From contig JAISED010000083.1 of NCBI GenBank assembly GCA_031264295.1, positions 1-32,120 of the forward strand: a stretch of DNA of 32,120 bases, read 5' to 3'. The notes under the pieces are model-generated. The model was not told where the DNA came from. It saw only the letters and a list, made by a program, of their open reading frames with translations, and did not search any database. Each line of letters starts with the position of its first letter. The stretch's first letter is position 1. The position numbers and the translations under genes were made by a program. Positions 18,467-23,850 of this stretch are shown here, piece after piece. The stretch comes from Eubacteriales Family XIII. Incertae Sedis bacterium (GTDB taxonomy: Bacteria > Bacillota > Clostridia > Peptostreptococcales > Anaerovoracaceae).

Positions 18467-18505
18467 ATTGTAGTACGACATATCGTAAGGAAGGATTATC
18501 TTATA

Positions 18506-19018
18506 ATGAAGGAATGGATTAGGGACATCCTGATCGCGGTCGCGGTTGCATTAGTGATTATGCAATTCATCAAACCGACAATAGTAAAAGAACATTCGAT
18601 GGAACCGACACTGTTTGAATATAATTACATCTTTCTCAGCAAGCAGCAATACACCTTCACCGACGTGAAAAGCGGGGATATTGTGGTGTTTCATACCAAT
18701 ATGGAAACTGAAAACGGCGATGAAAAGCTGCTCATTAAGCGTGTGATAGCGGTTTCCGGCGATAAACTCGCGATAACCGGCGGTGCTGTTTATCTGAACA
18801 GTGAAGCTATGAATGAGGATTATATCAAAGAGCCGTACACAACCGGTTATGTAGAGGAAATGACGATTCCCGACGGCAAGGTCTTCGTGATGGGCGATAA
18901 CCGGCAAAACAGTTTGGACAGCCGCTCACCTGATGTCGGGCTTATTAACGAGGATGCGATCATAGGAATGGCTTTTTTCCGGCTGTTCCCGCTGAAAGAA
19001 TTTGGGACGCTGCATTAA
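18506..19018 (+). CDS. lepB: Signal peptidase I
   Basis: A membrane serine protease that removes signal peptides from exported proteins such as the SLH protein and the amidohydrolase in this window. One N-terminal transmembrane helix (residues ~5-23, [19 protein letters not shown]) anchors it. The nucleophile is Ser31 in EHSMEPTL and the general base is Lys78 in [23 protein letters not shown] is the conserved box E. The 170-residue length is typical of the Gram-positive single-helix type (SipS-like). ATG 18506 follows AAGGAAGGA. It has its own promoter and is followed 56 bp later by smpB. Confidence 0.96.
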   Translation: MKEWIRDILIAVAVALVIMQFIKPTIVKEHSMEPTLFEYNYIFLSKQQYTFTDVKSGDIVVFHTNMETENGDEKLLIKRVIAVSGDKLAITGGAVYLNSEAMNEDYIKEPYTTGYVEEMTIPDGKVFVMGDNRQNSLDSRSPDVGLINEDAIIGMAFFRLFPLKEFGTLH

Positions 19019-19030
19019 GGGGGCTTCCGC

Positions 19031-19044
19031 TACTGAACTCAGTA
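19031..19044. repeat. Intergenic palindrome TACTGAACTCAGTA
   Basis: A perfect-armed copy (TACTGA/TCAGTA with a 2-nt centre) in the lepB-smpB gap, 13 bp after the lepB stop codon. The same core occurs at 31707-31722 and, diverged, at 15349-15364 and 749-766. TTAAGGGGGCTTCCG immediately to its left resembles the GC-rich boxes beside two other copies. Confidence 0.6.
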
Positions 19045-19074
19045 TGGATGCAAGCTAAATCACTGGTAATCGAC

Positions 19075-19539
19075 ATGAAAAAGATCATTGCAAATAATAA
19101 AAAAGCGCGGCACGATTATTTTATAGAAGAGACATATGAGGCCGGAATAGTTCTCACAGGCACTGAGATAAAGTCTCTGCGTCAAGGGAAGGTCAACCTG
19201 AAGGAAAGCTATGCAAGGGTTGAAAACGGCGAACTGATAATTTTCGGTGTACACATCAGCCCTTACGAGCAGGGGAACCGCTTCAACGTCGACCCTGTAA
19301 GACCGCGCAAGCTGCTGCTGCATAAGCAGGAAATACGCAAACTGACGGGATATACCACCTTGAAGGGTCTGACCATCGTTCCGCTGAATATCTACTTGAA
19401 CAATAGAGGGCTTGCGAAGATGGAAATAGGTGTGGCGCGCGGTAAGAAGCTCTACGATAAAAGGGACGATATGGCGAAGCGCGACGCTGATCGCCGTATA
19501 GAACAAAGTATTAAAAGAACCATTAACAGGGGGGTGTAA
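19075..19539 (+). CDS. smpB: tmRNA-binding protein SmpB
   Basis: SmpB binds the tRNA-like part of tmRNA and brings it to stalled ribosomes for trans-translation. [52 protein letters not shown] and [12 protein letters not shown] are all diagnostic. Start ATG 19075 ([11 protein letters not shown]) fits the family; ATG 19048 in frame would add nine residues without a ribosome binding site. Length is 154 aa. The last codons, AAC AGG GGG GTG TAA, overlap the first 10 nt of ssrA, so the final SmpB residues (Gly, Val) and stop codon are also the tmRNA acceptor stem. Adjacent smpB and ssrA is common in Bacillota; direct overlap is unusual. Confidence 0.97.
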   Translation: MKKIIANNKKARHDYFIEETYEAGIVLTGTEIKSLRQGKVNLKESYARVENGELIIFGVHISPYEQGNRFNVDPVRPRKLLLHKQEIRKLTGYTTLKGLTIVPLNIYLNNRGLAKMEIGVARGKKLYDKRDDMAKRDADRRIEQSIKRTINRGV

Positions 19540-19885
19540 AGGTTTCGACGGGGGTGTGGAACCGGAATAAGCGAGCCGTAGTTGCCGAGTCTACGTTAAA
19601 AGCGGCACGTTAAAGATAAACGGAAAAACTGATACTAATTACGCATTAGCAGCTTAGTCTGCCCGCGTCGTCAACCTTGATTCACCTGTAGGTCAAGGAT
19701 CTGGCGTCGAAATACAGGAAACCTTTGCGTGAGTTCCCGGTAGCGCAAAGGGATTACGGGATAGCGGATTCCGCGGCTTGCCGGCTGTCTACGGATGACG
19801 CGAATTTATAAACAATCGGCTGCGCTCGGAGAAAGTTCTGCGGAAATGCTTTCGGACGTGGGTTCGATTCCCACCACCTTCACCA
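19530..19885 (+). ncRNA. ssrA: Transfer-messenger RNA (tmRNA)
   Basis: It acts as tRNA and mRNA to rescue stalled ribosomes and tag the unfinished protein for degradation. The 5' end GGGGGTG (19530-19536) pairs with CACCTTC (19875-19881), followed by ACCA. TTTCGACGGG follows the 5' strand as in other tmRNAs. The T-arm GTGGG/TTCGATT/CCCAC is at 19858-19874. The tag reading frame is at 19622-19657. Length is 356 nt, normal for a one-piece tmRNA, and CCA is encoded. It overlaps the smpB stop codon at its 5' end and is followed 7 nt later by a strong terminator. Confidence 0.97.
19622..19657 (+). other. tmRNA tag reading frame, peptide GKTDTNYALAA
   Basis: From resume codon GGA at 19622 the frame reads GKTDTNYALAA and stops at TAG 19655-19657. 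The GKT start and ALAA end match Gram-positive tags; ALAA is the ClpXP-recognised degron. The stop is placed just before the AGTCTGCCCG stem, as in other tmRNAs. The resume codon is inferred from comparison with known tags. Confidence 0.85.
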
Positions 19886-19892
19886 AACGATT

Positions 19893-19936
19893 AACCATTT
19901 ATTGACAGGGCTGTATCTGTTAATAAATGGTTTTTT
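19893..19936 (+). terminator. Rho-independent terminator of ssrA
   Basis: A perfect 11-bp stem (AACCATTTATT at 19893-19903 with AATAAATGGTT at 19922-19932) is followed by a T-run ending at 19936. It begins 8 nt after the CCA end of the tmRNA. Confidence 0.85.
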
Positions 19937-19993
19937 CTTTGTAACAAGGCGACCAAAGCGAGAAAGCAAGAAGAGGCTTTTTTGCTTAAAAGA

Positions 19994-20022
19994 TTGTTCC
20001 GACGCGAATTTTATGGTACAAT
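19994..20022 (+). promoter_or_regulatory. Promoter for the DUF4417 gene
   Basis: TTGTTC (19994-19999), a 17-bp spacer and TACAAT (20017-20022), with TG one base before the -10 (extended -10). It predicts a transcript starting near 20029, about 20 nt before the first ATG. No Shine-Dalgarno sequence is visible there. Confidence 0.65.
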
Positions 20023-20050
20023 TTATGATAGATAACCAAGCCGCTTGTTG

Positions 20051-20812
20051 ATGGCAACGTTAGTTTCACTCTTTCTTCGATGTGCGTTGCTTGCTTCGCC
20101 GGACTGTTTTGCATGGCATCTGAAATCGCGTAAAACAGGCAATGGCGAGATTGTTTTGGAGTTGGAATCAGTTATGTTAACATTGTTCTGTGGGAAAGGC
20201 GCTCCGATTCATAAAGGAGAATTTGCTTCAATAGGTACGTATGACTTTCCGCTTGTGATAAGACAAAATGTATCTTTGGACGAATTGTGTTTGATTGGGT
20301 TCAGCGAAACTCGTCAAAACGAACAAAAGCATCAATCAGCCACAGTGCATTTTTTTGAGGATGACGATAAGTTTGACGAAGTGTGGAACAACCCGCCAAA
20401 GTATATCGCAAAACTGAAGCAGTATCGTCAGGTTCTTTCTCCCGACTTCAGTCAATACGCAGATATGCCAGCAGCGATTCAAATCTTCAATGTATATCGC
20501 AACAGGTGGTGTGCTGCATATTGGCAGCAGCAAGGACTGGTTGTCATACCGACGATTTCTTGGAGTGACAACAGCTCGTTGGCATATTCTTTTGATTCTG
20601 TCGAAAGACACTCTTATGTAGCCGTTTCAACTGTAGGGTGCGCCAATAACGAGGATGTATTCATGGCGGGTTATGTTGAAATGGTGGCTCGGATTGAACC
20701 GATGGCCGTGATTTGTTACGGAAGGTTGTTTTCGAATATGAGCAGCTATGCAACTTGTATCGAAATCGAATATCGAACAAACACGACACTTTCGTATACG
20801 GTTCACGTATGA
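20051..20812 (+). CDS. DUF4417 family protein
   Basis: About 253 residues from ATG 20051; two in-frame TTG codons lie just upstream and no start has a good ribosome binding site, so the N-terminus is uncertain. A later start near Met42 (MLTLFCGKGAPIHKGEF) is possible. The core VHFFEDDDKFDEVWNNPPKYI, LSPDFSQYADMP, IFNVYRNRWCAAYWQQQG, VVIPTISW and FMAGYVEMVARIEPMAVICYG is the pattern I associate with DUF4417. That family is found in Clostridia and their phages and mobile elements, and its function is unknown. Codon use is more AT-rich than in the neighbouring genes. Its place directly behind the tmRNA gene, a common integration site, suggests acquisition. Confidence 0.7.
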   Translation: MATLVSLFLRCALLASPDCFAWHLKSRKTGNGEIVLELESVMLTLFCGKGAPIHKGEFASIGTYDFPLVIRQNVSLDELCLIGFSETRQNEQKHQSATVHFFEDDDKFDEVWNNPPKYIAKLKQYRQVLSPDFSQYADMPAAIQIFNVYRNRWCAAYWQQQGLVVIPTISWSDNSSLAYSFDSVERHSYVAVSTVGCANNEDVFMAGYVEMVARIEPMAVICYGRLFSNMSSYATCIEIEYRTNTTLSYTVHV

Positions 20813-20875
20813 CAACGGGAAAGTTGTGTTTCATTCGGCTTATCCGTTGCCATAACGAGAAAGGCCGGCTCTTAT

Positions 20876-21196
20876 ATGGAAACTATAAAAGAAAGCGATA
20901 AAATGGCGGAGGTTTTGGTTATGGCGTTGATTCCGTATCTGCCGCCGCAATCGCAAGATGTCGCGGACGAATACGAGGCGGGTGAATATGTCGCCGCTGC
21001 ACACGGAGCGATACATGATTTGGGTATACTAAGGACTGATTTACCGGAAACGCTTCTCGAAGGAATTGATGGACTGATCCGACAAATAAAATCCGAAAAT
21101 GATTCATTCAATTTGCGTTTTCTCCGGCAGATGGAAACAGGGCTTCTTCAATTGAACGAAAGGCGAGCATTGATTAGCGGGCGGAGGATGGCATAA
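20876..21196 (+). CDS. Small acidic protein of unknown function
   Basis: A 106-residue protein that I do not recognise. It begins METIKESDKMAEVLVMALIPYLPPQ and continues with EYEAGEYVAAAHGAIHDLGI, an amphipathic helical pattern, ending in a basic tail (NERRALISGRRMA). No signal peptide or membrane helix is visible. AGAAAGG lies about 16 nt upstream, so the ribosome binding site is weak. It begins 63 bp after the DUF4417 gene on the same strand and ends 34 bp before the nitroreductase gene. The helical, acidic, AGEY-containing pattern is reminiscent of some small immunity-type proteins, but that is only a loose resemblance. Confidence 0.55.
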   Translation: METIKESDKMAEVLVMALIPYLPPQSQDVADEYEAGEYVAAAHGAIHDLGILRTDLPETLLEGIDGLIRQIKSENDSFNLRFLRQMETGLLQLNERRALISGRRMA

Positions 21197-21230
21197 TCCG
21201 AGTCCTCATATCTTAAAAAGGGGATTCCCA

Positions 21231-21878
21231 ATGGAATTGATGGAAATAATACAAAAACGCCGGAGTGTGCGCCGCTTTAAGAGCGATGAAGTCAAAAGCG
21301 CCGACATCATTGAGATGGTTGAGGCTGCCAGGCTTGCCCCTTCCGGCAGCAATCTACAGAATTGGCATTTTACAGCATTCAAGCAAAAGAACTCTATCAA
21401 AAGAATCGCGGATGCCGCCATTGATGCTATGGAAGAGATCGCGGGTAATCTGGACGCGGTGAACAAGACGCTGGCGGATAAGTTCCGCCGGTTTTCCAAG
21501 GTCTATACGTTTTTCTTCGCCGAAGCGCCCGCTTTAATCGTCGTCATGTCCAAAGCTTCCGCACTCACGGGCTTCAAAGAGATGGAAGAGGCAGGGCTTG
21601 ACGCCTCGCGGCTTTATATAAAAAGCCCCGGCATGCAGAGCCTCGGCGCAGCTGTTGAAAATCTGCTGCTGCGAGCCTTCGATCTGGGCTATGGAGGTTG
21701 CTGGATTACCAGCGCGAACTACGCCGATACGCGTATAGAAAAAATCCTGCGTGAAGAAACCGGATTCGATAAGCCTGATTATTACATGGCGGCGCTTATA
21801 GCTATCGGAGTACCCGACGACGATGCGAAACCCTTTAAGAAAAAGCAGATTGAGGATATCTTGACTATAGTCGAGTAA
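21231..21878 (+). CDS. Nitroreductase family protein
   Basis: A flavin (FMN)-dependent oxidoreductase of the nitroreductase superfamily, 215 residues. The start MELMEIIQKRRSVRRFKSDEV is the family signature, with the Arg-Arg-Ser-Val-Arg FMN-binding motif. APSGSNLQNWHFTA is the second FMN contact. DLGYGGCWITSAN and ALIAIGVPDDD match the C-terminal half. The start ATG 21231 follows AAAAAGGGG. The physiological substrate (nitro compound, quinone or other) cannot be told. It converges with add, from which it is separated by a tandem-repeat array. Confidence 0.92.
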   Translation: MELMEIIQKRRSVRRFKSDEVKSADIIEMVEAARLAPSGSNLQNWHFTAFKQKNSIKRIADAAIDAMEEIAGNLDAVNKTLADKFRRFSKVYTFFFAEAPALIVVMSKASALTGFKEMEEAGLDASRLYIKSPGMQSLGAAVENLLLRAFDLGYGGCWITSANYADTRIEKILREETGFDKPDYYMAALIAIGVPDDDAKPFKKKQIEDILTIVE

Positions 21879-21918
21879 GCACCGCCTGCGACCGGAGTGA
21901 ACAATGTCGGTGCTGTCG

Positions 21919-22042
21919 CACATCTGCGGTGGCATAGCCGTCTGCATCTGGTTCACATCTGCGGCGGCATAGCCGTCTGCATCTGGTTCACGTCTGCGGC
22001 TGCATAGCCGCCTGCGACCGGTTCACGTCTGCGGCATAGCTG
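21919..22042. repeat. 35-bp tandem array derived from the 3' end of add
   Basis: Three 35-bp units (21919-21953, 21954-21988, 21989-22023) start CACATCTGCGG or CACGTCTGCGG and contain GCATAGCC. A partial fourth (22024-22042) is the last codons of add itself (Glu-Thr-Ala-Met-Pro-Gln-Thr-stop on the minus strand). A diverged part unit lies at about 21884-21902. The array therefore looks like head-to-tail copies of the add terminus, in the gap between convergent genes. There are no unique spacers, so it is not CRISPR. Confidence 0.85.
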
Positions 22043-23300
22043 TCTCCGCCCACGCGGTGAATTCATCCCTGAGTTTTTGTTTGATCGATTCGGGGGCAAA
22101 GATATGTTCTATTGCGTTCAGGTTTATCCGCCAGAGTTCATACGGCGTCACCTGACCTGATGCCGCGAGTTCAAAATACTCCTCGCTGAGCGTCTTACCG
22201 GAGATCACCGGTGAATCGGTGCTTACGCTTACCGGAACGCCTCTATCCCACAGTATCTTCAGTGGGAAATCTTTATATTCGCTGTAAAGACCGGCTTGAA
22301 TATTGCTCGTCGGACAGAGATCCAGCTGCACGCCTCTTTCCGCCAACATGCGGCAGAGTTCTTCATCCTGTGCGGCAATCGCTCCGTGGGCTACCCTGTC
22401 CGGCCGCAGCTCATCCACAGCCCGCCTCAGTATCCCCGTGCCGCCCAACGATTCTCCGCCATGCGCCCCTGCGCCACCCAACGATTCTCCGCCATGCGCC
22501 CCTGCACCACCCAACGATTCTCCGCAATGAAAAGTGACATAAAGACCGTGTCTCCGCGCTTCTGCGAAGAATGCCGCTTGCCGCATCGGATCGGGGTTTT
22601 CACGCTCATCTCCCGCAAGATCAACAGCAGCAAGCGCGCTATTTGCATCCGCCGCGACAGCCTGTCTCAACATGTCGATGTTTGTCTCCGGACTTTCGTT
22701 TCTCATGCCGACGACTATGAATTTCACAATCATACCCGTTTTTCTCGCAGCGTCCTCACCCGCACTCAGCACATATTTCACCACTTGTTCTATGCTCAAC
22801 CCGCCCCTGACATGAAGGCCGGGCGCCCAGCGGATCTCGCAGTACTTTACATTATCCGCCGCTTTACTCAATATCATCTCTTCCGTTACGCGGCGAAGCG
22901 CGTACTCGCTCTGCAACAGCGCAACAGGAAGTTCGTAATAGCTCAACAACTCTTCCTGAGACGAAAGAACGCCGCCGATAACCATCCGGCGACGCAGCGC
23001 TTCATATAATACAATATTTTCAGACAACACGCCTGCGGCAGTTTCAGCATCAGACGCTGCCTCTCCGGCGGCCTTGGCTTCAGACAGCAAGTCCGCTACA
23101 GCCCCGGCGCCCGGCGCTGCCTCTCCGGCGACCGTGCCCGTAGACAGCAAGTCCGCGGCGGTTCCTACTTCCACCGCTCCATCCAGATGAACATGGAGTT
23201 CCGCTTTCGGCATTGCACGAAACAAGGACGCTATCCCTTCCGTAAAGTGCGGCGAAAGGTGCGCGGACGATATTCGGCGAGGGGTTTTATCAGTCGCCAT
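22023..23300 (-). CDS. add: Adenosine deaminase with two repeat insertions
   Basis: A zinc hydrolase that converts adenosine to inosine in purine salvage. Zinc ligands His36 and His38 are in ELHVHLDGA. GMRNES and DLAGDE are family motifs. The HxGE motif (His258, Glu261 in FHCGES) is where the catalytic Glu lies. HG at 305-306 and Asp362 in STDSPVIS complete the site; the residue after Asp362 is Ser where many relatives have a second Asp. At 425 residues it is about 80 longer than usual, through a ~45-residue Ala/Gly/Glu insertion after the first strand (residues ~47-95) and an 11-residue repeat that triplicates HxGE (258-290). ATG 23300 lies 3 nt after the stop of the DtxR-type regulator gene, so the two form an operon. 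Confidence 0.9.
   Translation of the reverse strand: MATDKTPRRISSAHLSPHFTEGIASLFRAMPKAELHVHLDGAVEVGTAADLLSTGTVAGEAAPGAGAVADLLSEAKAAGEAASDAETAAGVLSENIVLYEALRRRMVIGGVLSSQEELLSYYELPVALLQSEYALRRVTEEMILSKAADNVKYCEIRWAPGLHVRGGLSIEQVVKYVLSAGEDAARKTGMIVKFIVVGMRNESPETNIDMLRQAVAADANSALAAVDLAGDERENPDPMRQAAFFAEARRHGLYVTFHCGESLGGAGAHGGESLGGAGAHGGESLGGTGILRRAVDELRPDRVAHGAIAAQDEELCRMLAERGVQLDLCPTSNIQAGLYSEYKDFPLKILWDRGVPVSVSTDSPVISGKTLSEEYFELAASGQVTPYELWRINLNAIEHIFAPESIKQKLRDEFTAWAETAMPQT
22434..22532 (-). repeat. 33-bp in-frame tandem repeat covering the HxGE catalytic motif of add
   Basis: Three 33-bp units with the common core CCCAACGATTCTCCG at 33-bp intervals encode HCGESLGGAGA, HGGESLGGAGA and HGGESLGGTGI. 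Each copy contains a His-x-Gly-Glu motif. The near identity at DNA level suggests recent duplication. Confidence 0.9.
23025..23165 (-). repeat. 60-bp in-frame tandem repeat near the N-terminus of add
   Basis: A 60-bp period is marked by GCTGCCTCTCCGGCG at 23056 and 23116 and by GACAGCAAGTCCGC in neighbouring copies. It encodes about 2.4 copies of a 20-residue Ala/Gly/Glu-rich unit (TAADLLSTGTVAGEAAPGAG type). It lies between the zinc-binding HVH strand and the next helix. Confidence 0.85.
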
Positions 23301-23303
23301 AGC

Positions 23304-23699
23304 TCAGTCCTGCTGATTCTCCGTAGTTTTTTCATTATCCTGAAGCCACTTTTTAATCTGGGTGAATGATTCGGCGCTTATCACATGTTCAATGCGGCAA
23401 GCATCCTGAATGGCGATAGATTCGTCGACCTTCAACGCATCGACAAAGAAGCGCGCTATAGACTGGTGTCTCTCATAGATATCTTCCGACAGTGTCCGCC
23501 CGGATTCAGTCAGATGTATATTACCAACATTATCAATGGTTATATAACCCGCTTTTTTAAGTATCCCCATAGCTCGGCTTATACTCGGTTTTGAGTAATT
23601 CAATTCCGTCGCCACATCGATCGACCGCACCGACCCTTTTTCCTTCTGCAAAATCAGAATAGTTTCAAGATAATTTTCACCGGACTCATGAATTTTCAA
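23304..23699 (-). CDS. DtxR/MntR-family metal-dependent transcriptional repressor
   Basis: A 131-residue, SH3-less regulator. Residues 1-65 are a winged helix (SGENYLETILILQKEKG, SVRSIDVATELNYSKPSISRAMGILKKAGYI). Residues ~66-125 form the metal-binding dimerisation domain. His78 (YERHQS) and the Cys101/Glu104/His105 set (ACRIEHVIS) are probable metal ligands. The Cys makes this set look more like DtxR/IdeR than Bacillus MntR, which has Glu there, so iron versus manganese remains open. I chose TTG 23699, seven nt after AAGGAGG; the upstream in-frame TTG at 23705 is too close to that site. A strong promoter lies at 23747-23775. It overlaps no target gene here; it is followed 3 nt later by add and divergent to the AAA+ protease. 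Confidence 0.9.
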   Translation of the reverse strand: MKIHESGENYLETILILQKEKGSVRSIDVATELNYSKPSISRAMGILKKAGYITIDNVGNIHLTESGRTLSEDIYERHQSIARFFVDALKVDESIAIQDACRIEHVISAESFTQIKKWLQDNEKTTENQQD

Positions 23700-23746
23700 C
23701 TTCAACCCTCCTTGCGGCGCGAATGAATCAACAACTTATGCTGTTA

Positions 23747-23775
23747 ATTATACAACATCCGCACGTTCTTGTAAA
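23747..23775 (-). promoter_or_regulatory. Promoter for the DtxR-type regulator and add
   Basis: Reading leftward, TTTACA (23775-23770), a 17-bp spacer and TATAAT (23752-23747). A near-perfect vegetative promoter about 50 bp upstream of the regulator start. Confidence 0.75.
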
Positions 23776-23804
23776 CAAAAAAGCTTTCTGGAACAATTGC
23801 CTTA

Positions 23805-23833
23805 TTGATTCTTAAGTGTTTGTGGTGTATATT
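23805..23833 (+). promoter_or_regulatory. Promoter for the AAA+ membrane protease gene
   Basis: TTGATT (23805-23810), a 17-bp spacer and TATATT (23828-23833). Transcription would start near 23840, only about 10 nt before the ATG at 23851, leaving no room for a ribosome binding site. Confidence 0.55.
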
Positions 23834-23850
23834 TAAATAAAGACCACATA

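Noticed and set aside
21221-21232. GATTCCCA near the nitroreductase start as a repeat of the tmRNA 3' end (attachment site)
   Set aside because: Only eight bases match, and they overlap the nitroreductase ribosome-binding and start region; chance is sufficient.
21919-22042. Regular 35-bp repeats as a possible CRISPR array
   Set aside because: The repeats abut with no spacers and derive from the end of add; no cas genes are present.
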